From positions 1 to 17,422 of the forward strand of contig SKZJ01000129.1 of NCBI GenBank assembly GCA_007127425.1: 17,422 bases of DNA. Direction: 5' to 3'. Every line of letters starts with the position of its first letter. Position 1 is the first letter of the stretch. A program made the position numbers and the translations under genes. The notes under the pieces are model-generated. The model saw nothing but the letters and a program-made list of their open reading frames with translations. It was not told the origin of the DNA and did no database searches. The stretch is from Wenzhouxiangella sp. (GTDB taxonomy: Bacteria; Pseudomonadota; Gammaproteobacteria; Xanthomonadales; Wenzhouxiangellaceae). Positions 7,371 to 16,069 of this stretch are shown one piece after another.

Positions 7371-8152
7371 GCGAAAAGGTCTCGGCAAAAACCTACTGGA
7401 TCGGTTACCAGACCATCCTGATCAAGGAAGTGACGCGCATACTCCGCATCTGGCCGCAGACCCTGCTGCCGCCGATGATCACCATGAGCCTGTACTTCGT
7501 CATCTTCGGCGCCATCATCGGCCGGCGCGTGGGCGAGATGGGCGGCATGAACTACATCGATTTCATCGTGCCGGGGCTGATCATGCTCAGCGTGATCACC
7601 AACGCCTACGGCAACATCACCTCGTCGTTCTTCGGTGCGAAGTTCGGCAAACATGTCGAGGAACTGCTGGTCTCGCCGCTGCCGCCGTCGATCATCCTCG
7701 CCGGCTACGTGTCCGGGGCGGTGTTCCGTGCACTGACCGTCGGCGTCCTGGTGTGGATCGTGGCCGCATTCTTCGCCGGCTTCCACATGCACAATCTGTG
7801 GATCACGCTGTCGATGTTGCTGCTCACCGCCGTCGCCTTCGCCCTGGCCGGTTTCATCAATGCGATTTATGCGCAAAAGTTCGACGACATCTCCATCATT
7901 CCCACCTTTGTGCTGCAACCGATGACCTATCTCGGCGGCGTGTTCTTCACCGTCGGCCTGTTGCCCGGAATTGCAGAACAAATCGCACTGGGCAACCCCA
8001 TCCTCTACATGGTCAATGCCTTCCGCTACGGCATGCTCGGCGTCAGCGACGTCTCGCTGTGGCTGGCCTACGCCATCGTCATCGGATTCGGCGCCGCCCT
8101 GTTCATCGCCAGCCTGACCCTGCTCAAGCGCGGCGTCGGCCTGCGGACCTGA
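7367..8152 (+). CDS. yadH: ABC-2 type permease, YadH-like
   Basis: A 261-residue inner-membrane protein with six hydrophobic segments and the ABC-2 family pattern. The region after TM2 contains GKHVEELLVSPLPPSIILAG, and the fifth segment contains PTFVLQPMTYLGGVFF. The region NPILYMVNAFRYGMLG before the last helix matches what is known of YadH/DrrB-type permeases. Translation starts within the yadG stop (ATGA at 7367-7370). Partner of the YadG-like ATPase in an export complex. This is a second, different ABC-2 exporter next to natAB; it lacks the large extracytoplasmic domain of the NatB-like protein. Confidence 0.9.
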
Positions 8153-8154
8153 CA

Positions 8155-8181
8155 GGCGCAGCGCTGTTTGGTCGCTGTGCC
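8155..8181 (+). terminator. Hairpin after yadH, weak terminator candidate
   Basis: GGCGCAGCG (8155-8163) can pair with CGCTGTGCC (8173-8181) with one G-U wobble over a 9-nt loop, immediately downstream of the yadH stop. No U-tract follows, so it is not a classical intrinsic terminator. It may stabilise the 3' end or precede Rho-dependent termination. Confidence 0.3.
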
Positions 8182-8234
8182 AAAGCCGGTTGCTTCCAGG
8201 CCACAAGCCCAAATCCAGGGGGCGCATCAAGTTC

Positions 8235-8263
8235 TTGCCTTCGACATTGGCTGCGACTATGCT
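8235..8263 (+). promoter_or_regulatory. Sigma-70-type promoter of the subtilase gene
   Basis: TTGCCT (8235-8240) and TATGCT (8258-8263) are separated by exactly 17 bp, each matching four of six consensus bases. Transcription would start near 8270 and give a leader of about 90 nt. The protease gene then has a strong Shine-Dalgarno, AGGGAGG, at 8350-8356, six bases before its ATG. Confidence 0.5.
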
Positions 8264-8362
8264 CCGGACGCGCAGGGAATTCCCAACAGGCGATAACGTC
8301 GGTCGGAGGCCGTCTTCGCATAACAAGAAAAATGACAAGGGGTTCAGCCAGGGAGGCCAACT

Positions 8363-11300
8363 ATGCCTGTGTCGAGATTTGTCCGTAATACCATTTCCAT
8401 TGCCCTGATGGGCCTGGCCGCGATTGCGGTCACAGCACTGGCCGCCGATCGCGGCCCCATTCAGGCAGAAGCCGAAGATGTCGAGCGAACCGTTACCGAA
8501 GCGGTATCTTCCAGTGAAGATGGCCGTGTAGCGGCTTCACATATTTCACCCCCCGATCGTCATGGTCGCCATCTCTACATCGTGCGTTTTTCGGAGCCTT
8601 CACTGGCCCGCTACGAGGGTGGCATTCAGGGACTGGCGCCGACCAGCCCGCGGGTCACTGGTCAGCGAATCGATCCTTCCAGTCCAGCGGCCGTCGCCTA
8701 CCGGGATTTTCTGGCTGAGCGCCAGCAGACCTACCTGCGCGAGATTGGTCAGCAGACCCGCCGGACGATCGAGCCGGTGCATCAGTTCCTCAACGTGCTC
8801 AACGGCGTGGCCATTCGCCTGACTCCGGAAGAAGCCCGGCATCATGCCGCCGGCCTTCCGTTCGTGAGTGATATCCAGATCGATCAGATTCGCGAACTCA
8901 CGACGGACGAAGGTCCGCTGCTGATTGGGGCTCCGGCGATTTGGGACGGACAGACCTCGTCGGGCGACAACAGCCGAGGCGAGGGCGTCATAGTCGGCAT
9001 CCTGGATACCGGGATCAATCCGGATCATCCCTCGTTTGCCGCCACCGACGGGGACGGTTTTACCCACAGCAACCCGTATGGCGCCGGAAATTTCGTGGGG
9101 GTGTGTGATGAAGACAACACCGAACAGGTGTTCGAAGAGATCTGCAATGACAAGCTGATCGGTGCATGGAGTTTTATCGATGGGCCCAACAGCGGGGAAA
9201 GCGCCCAGGACTGGAACAATCACGGCAGCCATGTGGCCGCAACCGCAGCCGGCAACACGCACGAGGCTGACTTCACGCTCGGTGAAACAGATTTTCTGCT
9301 GGATGTTTCCGGGGTTGCGCCACGAGCGAATGTGATTTCCTACAAGGTCTGCGACCCGTCTTGTCCCGGTTCGGCCTCGATCGCCGCCATCAACCAAGCC
9401 ATCGACGATGAAGTCGGCGTCCTCAACTATTCCATCTCCGGATCGGATGATCCATGGAATGATCCGGTCGACCTGGCGTTTCTCGATGCCAACGCCGCCG
9501 GCATTTTCGTGGCCGCTTCAGCCGGCAACGATGGCCCCGGCGCGTCGACCGTGGCAAAGACCGGCCCGTGGAACGTGGCGGTTGGTGCAACCACGCATCA
9601 GCGCATCTTTGCCCAGCCGGTCGCCCTGAACGGCATCGCCGATCCGGTTGCCGGCGTGCCCGGCACCGGGCCGGCCATCACCGAAACGATCAGTGCACCG
9701 CTGCGCTGGGCCGGTGATGTGGACGGCGACAACATTCGCGGGTGCAACGCATTTTCGACGGGCGCCTTTTCCGGCGAGGCGGCGTTGATCCAGCGCGGCA
9801 GCTGCACCTTTGCAGCCAAGGTGAACAATGCGTTCGACGCCGGCGCTGTGCTGGTGATTCTCTACAACAACGCAGGTGGTCCGCCGACCACTGCCGGCGG
9901 CCTGGATGCAACCAGCATTCCGACCGTGATGATCAGCGACAGTGCAGGCGAGGCATTTGTTGCCGAGCTCGGCGAATCCACCGCACAGGTGTCGGTCGAT
10001 CCCGACCTGGTGGCCGCGCGTGATCAAGGCTTCGAAGACGTGGTGGCCGGGTTCAGCTCGCGTGGCCCGAGTCAGTTCAATCTCCTGGCACCCACCTTTG
10101 CCGCCCCGGGCGTCAATATCCTGGCTGCCGGATTCGACGGGCCCGGAGCATACGTCCCCCTCCAGGGCACTTCAATGGCGTCGCCGCACGCGGCCGGGTC
10201 GGCTGCCCTGCTCATTGCCCAGCATCCGGGCTGGACACCGACCGAAGTGCGCTCGGCCCTGGCGCTGACGGCAACACCGGAAACGCTGAAGGAAGACGGC
10301 GTCAACCCCGGTAACGCCTTCGATCATGGATCCGGGCGCTTGCAGCTCGGCGGCGCCGGTACGGTCGGTTTCGTGATGGATGAGGCCATTGTCAACTTTC
10401 AGGCAGCTAATCCGGATGCCGGTGGTGAGCCGGCAGACCTGAACCTGTCGTCCATCGTCAATCAGACCTGTGTGACCGAGTGCAATTACCAGCGCGTCAT
10501 CCGCAGTGTTCTGAGTAATCCGGTCGAGTACACGGTGACCGTTGACGCACCACCCGGGGTTGTCATCACCGTTACTCCTGCGAGTTTCATGCTGGCAGCC
10601 GAGGCGACGCAGACCCTGGATATCGCCATCGATGTGACGGGTGCGCCGTTTGATGAGTGGCTGTTCGCCTCCATTCACATTCAAGAGGACGGCACGAACG
10701 TCGGGGCCGCGGATACCCGTATGCCGGTGGCATTGATCTCACGCGAGCCCAAGCCGATCATCGAGATTGCGCCGGCCTCCCTGGTGTCAAGCCAGGCCAA
10801 GAACGCCGTGGTTCCCCGGGAGTTCACCATTTCCAATCTCGGCCAGTTGCCGCTGGAGTGGCAACTCAATGAGCAGGGCCCGCAGAGAGTGTCGGGCCCT
10901 GAAGTCAGCATGGTGATCTGGGACAACCCCCAGATGGGTACCTCCGGCCGGATCAACAATTTCTCCAATCCGGACGATACCGGCATCTATCAGACAGACG
11001 CGTTCGCCATCCTGGCCCCCTCCAGCGTCGAGACCATCTTCTCGGCCGGCTTTACCCTGGGTTCCCCAGGCGTTACCGGGCTGACCTGGATGGTGTTCGA
11101 AGACGACAATGGCGTGCCGGCCGGCAATCCGGAAAGCAATCCGGAAGACGCCATCTGGTCGTTCAGTGCCAACTTGGGTGCTGCCGGCGTCAACTTCGAC
11201 AATGCCGACATGATGCTGGACCTGGCCGCTGCCGGGGCTCCGCTACTGGAGCTTGACCCGGGTGTCTACTGGCTGGTCGCCTATCCGGACATTGATGTGT

Positions 11301-11683
11301 TCTCGCTGGGTACAAACAATCTTTATGCCTGGTTCCATGGCGAAGGCGGTACCGGTCGTCAGGCCGCACCGGGCGGATTGTTTGGTTTCCCGACTGCATG
11401 GAGCGGTGTTCCGGAGGGCCGGGCCTTCACGCTCACCGGTACGATCGATTGCAGTGCCGAGTTCACGCCTTGGACCAACGTGTCGCCAACCAGTGGTACG
11501 ATCGATCCCGATGAGCAGCAGGTCGTGAACGTCGACTTCTATGCAATCGGCATGGAGGAAGGCAGTTACCAGTCAGCGTTCTGCGTGCTGAGCAACGATC
11601 CGGACCGTCCGGTCGTGTTGATGCCAGTCCAGCTCAACGTGGTCGAAGCCATCTTCAGCGACCGTTTCGAGGCCCAGGAGTAA
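8363..11683 (+). CDS. Secreted subtilisin-like (S8) serine protease with PA insert and C-terminal beta-sandwich domains
   Basis: A 1106-residue preproprotein. A signal peptide occupies about 1-27, cut near ALA-AD. A prodomain of inhibitor I9 type spans about 70-175 (starting HLYIVRF). The S8 domain follows, with Asp215 (VGILDTG), His287 (NNHGSHVA), oxyanion Asn389 (SAGNDGP) and Ser604 (GTSMASPH). A protease-associated domain is inserted at about 445-545 between Asn389 and Ser604. C-terminal to the protease lie a fibronectin-like domain (about 675-795) and an Ig/Hydin-like sandwich that appears split, at 800-836 and 1029-1093, around a module of about 190 residues. The protein ends IFSDRFEAQE, a conserved-looking tail with no membrane anchor. 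Cys are spaced in likely disulfide pairs (248/261, 330/334, 461/481, 703/707, 1030/1074). The start is fixed by a strong SD and the signal peptide. The gene is monocistronic, with its own promoter and terminator. Probably a nutritional extracellular protease. Confidence 0.95.
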   Translation: MPVSRFVRNTISIALMGLAAIAVTALAADRGPIQAEAEDVERTVTEAVSSSEDGRVAASHISPPDRHGRHLYIVRFSEPSLARYEGGIQGLAPTSPRVTGQRIDPSSPAAVAYRDFLAERQQTYLREIGQQTRRTIEPVHQFLNVLNGVAIRLTPEEARHHAAGLPFVSDIQIDQIRELTTDEGPLLIGAPAIWDGQTSSGDNSRGEGVIVGILDTGINPDHPSFAATDGDGFTHSNPYGAGNFVGVCDEDNTEQVFEEICNDKLIGAWSFIDGPNSGESAQDWNNHGSHVAATAAGNTHEADFTLGETDFLLDVSGVAPRANVISYKVCDPSCPGSASIAAINQAIDDEVGVLNYSISGSDDPWNDPVDLAFLDANAAGIFVAASAGNDGPGASTVAKTGPWNVAVGATTHQRIFAQPVALNGIADPVAGVPGTGPAITETISAPLRWAGDVDGDNIRGCNAFSTGAFSGEAALIQRGSCTFAAKVNNAFDAGAVLVILYNNAGGPPTTAGGLDATSIPTVMISDSAGEAFVAELGESTAQVSVDPDLVAARDQGFEDVVAGFSSRGPSQFNLLAPTFAAPGVNILAAGFDGPGAYVPLQGTSMASPHAAGSAALLIAQHPGWTPTEVRSALALTATPETLKEDGVNPGNAFDHGSGRLQLGGAGTVGFVMDEAIVNFQAANPDAGGEPADLNLSSIVNQTCVTECNYQRVIRSVLSNPVEYTVTVDAPPGVVITVTPASFMLAAEATQTLDIAIDVTGAPFDEWLFASIHIQEDGTNVGAADTRMPVALISREPKPIIEIAPASLVSSQAKNAVVPREFTISNLGQLPLEWQLNEQGPQRVSGPEVSMVIWDNPQMGTSGRINNFSNPDDTGIYQTDAFAILAPSSVETIFSAGFTLGSPGVTGLTWMVFEDDNGVPAGNPESNPEDAIWSFSANLGAAGVNFDNADMMLDLAAAGAPLLELDPGVYWLVAYPDIDVFSLGTNNLYAWFHGEGGTGRQAAPGGLFGFPTAWSGVPEGRAFTLTGTIDCSAEFTPWTNVSPTSGTIDPDEQQVVNVDFYAIGMEEGSYQSAFCVLSNDPDRPVVLMPVQLNVVEAIFSDRFEAQE

Positions 11684-11721
11684 ATCCGCCAGGCTTCCGA
11701 TAATAACAACCAGAACGGAAG

Positions 11722-11753
11722 AAAAAGGGCCGCCCACCGGGCGGCCCTTTTTT
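11722..11753. terminator. Bidirectional intrinsic terminator between the subtilase and the convergent hypothetical gene
   Basis: The perfect stem GGGCCGCCC (11727-11735) pairs with GGGCGGCCC (11739-11747) over an ACC loop, with TTTTTT after it and AAAAA before it. It can terminate transcripts in both directions: the subtilase mRNA 38 bp after its stop, and the minus-strand gene ending at 11806. Confidence 0.95.
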
Positions 11754-11805
11754 CTGCAGCGGATTCGGCCAGAATCCCTGCCGTCAAACCCGCATGGAGC
11801 TTGGC

Positions 11806-12210
11806 TTAAAGCTTGAAACCGCCGCCGGGCATGCCGCTGCCGGGACCACCGGCACCACCCTGTCCGCCTTCCTGGCCGGGGACCATGATGGAGGACTGGG
11901 ATTCGCGCTGCATGCGCTTGAGTTCTTCCATGGTTTCTTCCAGCGACTTGCGGGCTTCGTCGGCAAAGGCCTCGCAGGCGGCCTCAAGGCTGTCGGCCTC
12001 GAGCTCGAAACTCAGCGGCAGGGCGCCGGCATTGGTCATCACCTGGGTCTGTCCGACGTAACGAACGGGCTTGTCCGTGTCGTCACGGCCGTTGGCATCG
12101 ACCGGTGTCAGTCGCCGGATCTGTCCGGCTCGCAGGTCGGTAAAGACTTCCTCGCGTACCAGCGAGGACTTGTCGAATTTGAACTGTTCCTGGTCGGGCA
12201 TGCTGCTCAT
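11806..12210 (-). CDS. Conserved-looking hypothetical cytoplasmic protein with Gly-rich tail
   Basis: A 134-residue soluble protein with no signal peptide or membrane segment. The N-terminal two thirds look like a compact beta-rich domain (FDKSSLVREEVFTDLRAGQI, then RRLTPVD and a segment PVRYVGQTQVMTNAGALPLS). A helical stretch follows with a charged heptad-like pattern (about 72-104, ADSLEAACEAFADEARKSLE through EETMEELKRMQRE). The last about 22 residues are almost only Gly, Pro, Gln and Met (GQEGGQGGAGGPGSGMPGGG, then FKL). I do not recognise a named function. The ATG at 12210 was chosen, with a second in-frame ATG at 12201; upstream codons to 12276 read unlike protein. SD support is weak for both. 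It is divergent from the NfeD operon and convergent with the subtilase. Confidence 0.7.
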   Translation of the reverse strand: MSSMPDQEQFKFDKSSLVREEVFTDLRAGQIRRLTPVDANGRDDTDKPVRYVGQTQVMTNAGALPLSFELEADSLEAACEAFADEARKSLEETMEELKRMQRESQSSIMVPGQEGGQGGAGGPGSGMPGGGFKL

Positions 12211-12424
12211 GAGGGTGGTTTTCTCTATTGAAGTGGGATCTTGTCTCTTGGTTGGGGGCATTGCCGGGCGAATCAACCGTTGCGGCTTTCAATCCGGTTC
12301 CGGCAAGTGGCGGCCCGGGTGCGGGGGAGGGCGTGCCGCCGGCAATGGTCCATGATGACAACCTCGTGTCCTGCAAAGTGGTACGCTCTTTGGCTATCAC
12401 GGTCCGATGCATGGAGAGTGACCG

Positions 12425-12451
12425 ATGTCTGAAAAACGGGTGATTTCATGA
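12425..12451 (+). CDS. Possible 8-codon leader ORF overlapping the nfeD start
   Basis: ATG at 12425 opens an 8-codon frame, MSEKRVIS, whose TGA (12449-12451) overlaps the nfeD ATG at 12448 as ATGA. It has a better Shine-Dalgarno (GGAG at 12413-12416, 8 nt spacing) than nfeD itself (GGTGA at 12439-12443, 4 nt). It could deliver ribosomes to nfeD by coupling. It is short, so chance remains possible. Confidence 0.3.
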   Translation: MSEKRVIS

Positions 12452-13941
12452 GAGACGGGATGTCGCGGGTGCGACTGGTTTCGAGGCGCGTGCTCACGGC
12501 CGTGTTGCTGGCCTGTGGTCTGGCCATTCTGGCCAGCGCCTCGACCGATAACGGTCAGGGTGCGGTCTACGTGCTGGATATCGACGGCGCCATCGGCCCG
12601 GCCACGCGCGACTATATCATTCGCGGTATCGAGCAGGCCGAGGATGAGCGGGCGGAACTGGTGGTGTTGCGTATGGACACTCCGGGCGGGCTGGACGCTT
12701 CGATGCGCGACATGATCAAGAAGATGCTCAACGCCCATGTGCCGGTGGCAACCTGGGTGGGTCCGCCGGGTGCGCGTGCGGCCAGTGCCGGCACCTACAT
12801 GCTTTATGCCAGTCACATCGCCGCCATGGCGCCGTCGACCAACCTGGGTGCGGCCACGCCGGTGCAGATCGGCGGCGGGGGTGGCGAGGATGCAGAGCGC
12901 CCCCGCACCCCGGTCGAGCGCGCTCGCGATGCCTATGACGACCGTGAGCGGGACGACGGCGAGAACGCTGAAGCCGACGAGGCGGAATCCGAGGAGACAA
13001 CCGACGAGGCTGAAGAGCGTCCTGCGCCGGCCGGCACGGCCACGGAACGCAAGGTGATCGAGGATGCGGTGGCTTACATCCGTGGGCTGGCCGAGCGCCA
13101 CGGGCGCAACGCCGACTGGGCCGAGAAAGCGGTGCGCGAGGCGGTCAGCCTGACGTCCAGTGAGGCACTGGAAAAGAACGTCATCGACGTCATTGCCGAG
13201 GACATTCCGGAATTGCTCGAGGCCATCCATGGCCGTGAGATCCGGCTGTCGGTCCGGACCGTTACCCTGAATACGGAAGGCGCACGGGTGATCGAGCTCG
13301 AGCCGGACTGGCGAAGCGAATTCCTGAGCATCATCACCAACCCTACGCTGGCCTACATCCTGCTGATGATCGGCATCTACGGCTTGATCCTGGAAGGCTA
13401 CAATCCCGGCGCATTGGTGCCGGGCGTGATCGGCGGCATCTGCCTGTTGCTGGCGCTTTACGCCTTCCAGATCCTGCCGGTCAACTACGCCGGGCTGGCC
13501 TTGATGCTGCTCGGCTTCGCGTTGATCGCGGTTGAGTTGTTCGTGCCGTCATTCGGCATTCTCGGCATCGGCGGGGTCGCCGCCGTGGTGTTCGGATCCA
13601 TTATCCTGATGGATACCGAGGTGCCGGGCATGGCAGTGAACCCGGGGCTGATTGCGGCGATGGGGCTGGCCTCGGCGCTGGCCTTCTTCGCCGTCATCTA
13701 CCTGGCGGCCCGCTCACATCGCAACCCGAAGGTCACCGGGACAGACTCACTGGTCGGCCGCGAGGCGGAGTCGATCGCCGATTTTTCGGATGGCCATGGC
13801 CGGGTGCATATCGAAGGTGAGGACTGGACGGCTCGCTCGGACGAGCCGGTGACACGCGATGACCGCGTCGAGATTGTGGCCGTCGAAGGACTGACGCTGA
13901 AAGTACGTCCCTTCAGGGACAAAGGAGAGCCAAACCCATGA
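12448..13941 (+). CDS. nfeD: Long-form NfeD protein: membrane-bound ClpP-class serine protease with C-terminal OB domain
   Basis: A 497-residue protein. A signal peptide or anchor lies at about 13-32. A ClpP/SppA-like domain spans about 38-270 with [11 protein letters not shown] (nucleophile Ser113) and a candidate catalytic Lys202 in [20 protein letters not shown], the Ser/Lys dyad known for archaeal 1510-N. Five or so membrane helices run from about 300 to 422, and an NfeD (DUF107) OB-fold follows from about 434 to the end. Family members cleave the hydrophobic C-terminus of the partner stomatin, whose gene follows here with a 4-bp overlap. Between the dyad residues sits an acidic insert of about 55 residues (146-199). 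An ATG at 12460 is an alternative start. The C-terminus supports the intact long form, with no frameshift. Confidence 0.92.
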   Translation: MRDGMSRVRLVSRRVLTAVLLACGLAILASASTDNGQGAVYVLDIDGAIGPATRDYIIRGIEQAEDERAELVVLRMDTPGGLDASMRDMIKKMLNAHVPVATWVGPPGARAASAGTYMLYASHIAAMAPSTNLGAATPVQIGGGGGEDAERPRTPVERARDAYDDRERDDGENAEADEAESEETTDEAEERPAPAGTATERKVIEDAVAYIRGLAERHGRNADWAEKAVREAVSLTSSEALEKNVIDVIAEDIPELLEAIHGREIRLSVRTVTLNTEGARVIELEPDWRSEFLSIITNPTLAYILLMIGIYGLILEGYNPGALVPGVIGGICLLLALYAFQILPVNYAGLALMLLGFALIAVELFVPSFGILGIGGVAAVVFGSIILMDTEVPGMAVNPGLIAAMGLASALAFFAVIYLAARSHRNPKVTGTDSLVGREAESIADFSDGHGRVHIEGEDWTARSDEPVTRDDRVEIVAVEGLTLKVRPFRDKGEPNP

Positions 13942-14735
13942 ACATCGACTTCCTGTATTTCATGACCACCGTCGTGGTGGTCCTGGTGCTGTTGATCGCC
14001 AACACCATCAAGATCCTGCGCGAGTATGAGCGCGGTGTCATCTTCACGCTGGGCCGTTTCTACAAGGTCAAGGGGCCGGGTCTGATCATCGTCATCCCCT
14101 TCATCCAGCAGATGGTGCGCGTCGATCTGCGTACCATCGTGCTCGATGTGCCGACCCAGGACGTGATCTCCATGGACAACGTCTCGGTCAAGGTCAACGC
14201 GGTGATTTATTACCGCGTGATCGACCCGCAGAAGGCGATCATCAACGTCGAACGCTTCATGGACGCCACCAGCCAGCTGGCCCAGACAACCCTCCGCTCG
14301 GTGCTGGGCAAGCACGAACTCGACGAGATGCTGGCCGAGCGCGACAAGCTCAACGAGGATATCCAGAAGATCCTCGACCGCCAGACCGATGGCTGGGGCG
14401 TGAAGGTATCGAACGTCGAGATCAAGCATGTCGACCTCGACGAATCGATGATCCGCGCCATCGCCAAACAGGCCGAGGCCGAGCGCCAGCGGCGTGCCAA
14501 GGTGATTCACGCCGACGGTGAACAGCAGGCCTCCGAAAAGCTCGTCGAGGCCGCCAACAAGCTGGCCGAGGCACCGGGTGCGCTGCAGCTTCGTTACATG
14601 CAGACACTCGTCGAGATCGGTGGCGAGCAAAACTCCACCATCGTCTTCCCGATGCCGCTGGACTTCGTCAAACCGTTCCTGGGCATGATGGGTGCCGTCG
14701 GTGAGGACGGAAAGACAAAGGGAAAGAACACATGA
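13938..14735 (+). CDS. Slipin / stomatin-like SPFH-domain membrane protein
   Basis: A 265-residue protein: an N-terminal membrane segment (about 7-24), the SPFH domain (about 27-185) and a helical, likely coiled-coil region (about 178-215). The SPFH domain has [20 protein letters not shown], then [13 protein letters not shown] and [16 protein letters not shown] conserved-looking C-terminal patch, [13 protein letters not shown], follows. In the known NfeD-stomatin pairs the protease cuts such a C-terminal hydrophobic patch. The ATG overlaps the nfeD stop (ATGA), and an AAAGGAGA Shine-Dalgarno lies shortly upstream inside nfeD. It probably organises inner-membrane microdomains and acts with NfeD. 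Its stop overlaps the next gene in the same way. Confidence 0.92.
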   Translation: MNIDFLYFMTTVVVVLVLLIANTIKILREYERGVIFTLGRFYKVKGPGLIIVIPFIQQMVRVDLRTIVLDVPTQDVISMDNVSVKVNAVIYYRVIDPQKAIINVERFMDATSQLAQTTLRSVLGKHELDEMLAERDKLNEDIQKILDRQTDGWGVKVSNVEIKHVDLDESMIRAIAKQAEAERQRRAKVIHADGEQQASEKLVEAANKLAEAPGALQLRYMQTLVEIGGEQNSTIVFPMPLDFVKPFLGMMGAVGEDGKTKGKNT

Positions 14736-15124
14736 ACAAGTTGACTCATTTCATGATCGCCATCGTACTCACCGGTCTCGCGGTGACAGCCGTTGCCGGC
14801 ACCTGGTACGGCCAGGAAGCCGAGCCGGGCAGCGAGCCCGTGCCGGTTTCGGAGGTAATGAACGATCCCGACGCCTGGCTGGACCGGTCGGTGATGGTCA
14901 GCGGGCGCATCACCGATGTGTGCACCCATCGCGGCTGTTGGGCCGTGCTGGAAGATGACGGGCAGATGCTGCGCATCCAGACACTGGACCATGCTTTCGC
15001 GATGCCGTCCGATGCACGCAGCATGGCGCGGGCGCATGGTGTGTTCGAGCGGGTTGAAAACGATGGCGATGACGAGCCGGCGTTCCGCTATCGCCTGGAT
15101 GCCCGCGGCATCTATATCGAGTAG
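14732..15124 (+). CDS. Small periplasmic DUF4920-like protein
   Basis: A 130-residue protein with a Sec signal peptide (about 1-22, [20 protein letters not shown] then VAG). A single small beta-rich domain follows, with [20 protein letters not shown] and then [15 protein letters not shown]. The VC-x4-CW pair (Cys64, Cys69) within a beta-strand arrangement fits what I know of DUF4920, an OB-fold-like family of unknown role; it could bind metal or form a disulfide. The start overlaps the slipin stop by 4 bp, so it is the third coupled gene of the operon. This suggests a periplasmic accessory to the NfeD/slipin pair, which is inference from context. It ends shortly before a perfect hairpin. Confidence 0.75.
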   Translation: MNKLTHFMIAIVLTGLAVTAVAGTWYGQEAEPGSEPVPVSEVMNDPDAWLDRSVMVSGRITDVCTHRGCWAVLEDDGQMLRIQTLDHAFAMPSDARSMARAHGVFERVENDGDDEPAFRYRLDARGIYIE

Positions 15125-15129
15125 GCAAC

Positions 15130-15158
15130 TGCCCGGCAACCAGATGGATTGCCGGGCA
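15130..15158. terminator. Perfect hairpin between convergent operon ends
   Basis: TGCCCGGCAA (15130-15139) pairs perfectly with TTGCCGGGCA (15149-15158) over a 9-nt loop. It lies 6 bp after the DUF4920-like stop and 16 bp before the end of the convergent reductase gene. There is no U-tract in either direction, so it may be a 3'-end stabiliser or an imperfect shared terminator. Confidence 0.45.
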
Positions 15159-15173
15159 AATGCTGATGGTTCC

Positions 15174-16013
15174 TTAATCGTCCCAGGCCGGCGATAAGCC
15201 GTCCGGATTGCAGATGCGCCGATTCTTGTCGAGTCCGGCGATGCTTTCCTGGTCGGCTTTACTCAGGCTGAAGTCGAAGATGTCGATGTTGGCCGCGGCA
15301 TGGTGCGGATTGGATGTGGCCGGGATGGCCGCCACCCGGTCCTGTTCGACCAGCCAGCGCAACGCCACCTGGGCGGCGGTCTTGCCGTACTGCTCGCCGA
15401 TCTGCCAGAGCACGGGGTCGTTGACCGTGTGCGCCTTGGCAAGCGGCATGTAGGCCGTCAACACCAGGTTGTGCCGGGCCAACACGCGACGGAGACGCTC
15501 CTGGCCGAGGTAGACGTGATACTCGACCTGGTTGGTCATCAGTTGTCCTTCCCCGCAAAACGCCACGGCCTGCTCGGTGTGGTCGATATTGAAGTTGCTG
15601 ATCCCGATGTGGCGGGCCATCCCTTCGCGCCGGGCCCGCATCAGGGCTTCCAGGGTCGGGTTCATGCCACGTCCGCCGAACAGCGGCCAGTGGAGCAACA
15701 GGAGGTCCACGTAGTCGGTGCCCAGTCGCTCGAGGCTGCCTTGTACCGAGGCGAGCAGGTCTTCGGGGGCGAAGCGGTCGACCCAGACCTTGGTGGTCAG
15801 GAAAAACTCGGAACGATCAATGCCCGACTCGGCCACCGCCTTTCCGACCGCGGCTTCGTTGCGGTAGATCTGTGCCGTATCGATGTGTCGATACCCGAGT
15901 TCGATCGCCCCGGGGAGGACGCGCCCAATTGTTTCCTCGTCAAGTTCGAACGTACCGAACCCCAGCGCTGGCATGTTCAGGCCATTGGCCCCGATGACCG
16001 GAATGTCGGTCAT
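15174..16013 (-). CDS. dkgB: Aldo/keto reductase, DkgB-like
   Basis: A 279-residue NADPH-dependent (beta/alpha)8 reductase of the AKR family. The catalytic tetrad is visible: Asp45 and Tyr50 (YRHIDTAQIY), Lys75 (FLTTKVW) and His108 (LLLLHWP). The substrate-side GISNFN motif and the TNQVEYHVYL strand are present, and the C-terminal cofactor region reads AAIPATSNPHHAAANI. E. coli DkgB reduces 2,5-diketo-gluconate and methylglyoxal, so general aldehyde detoxification is the likely role. I chose the ATG at 16013 because an AAGGAGAGGG Shine-Dalgarno lies just upstream; a longer frame to 16037 lacks support. It is divergent from an NTF2-like gene with a 56-bp intergenic region. Confidence 0.9.
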   Translation of the reverse strand: MTDIPVIGANGLNMPALGFGTFELDEETIGRVLPGAIELGYRHIDTAQIYRNEAAVGKAVAESGIDRSEFFLTTKVWVDRFAPEDLLASVQGSLERLGTDYVDLLLLHWPLFGGRGMNPTLEALMRARREGMARHIGISNFNIDHTEQAVAFCGEGQLMTNQVEYHVYLGQERLRRVLARHNLVLTAYMPLAKAHTVNDPVLWQIGEQYGKTAAQVALRWLVEQDRVAAIPATSNPHHAAANIDIFDFSLSKADQESIAGLDKNRRICNPDGLSPAWDD

Positions 16014-16069
16014 GAATCCCTCTCCTTGGCGATACAATGATCAAAGAACCTGGTGAGTGTAAGGGAATC
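16014..16069. promoter_or_regulatory. Short divergent control region between dkgB-like and NTF2-like genes
   Basis: The 56 bp contain the dkgB Shine-Dalgarno on the minus strand and AAGGGA (16061-16066) for the plus-strand gene. A TACAAT box at 16033-16038 is a candidate -10 for the plus strand. No convincing -35 element can be named for either direction. Confidence 0.3.

Noticed and set aside
8155..8362. tRNA or small gene in the gap between yadH and the subtilase
   Set aside because: No cloverleaf, no CCA end and no short ORF with an SD. The gap is explained by a weak hairpin, a sigma-70 promoter and a leader.
15130..15158. Hairpin as a riboswitch or RNA gene
   Set aside because: It is a single simple stem-loop between two convergent stops with no further structure. 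A 3'-end role is sufficient.
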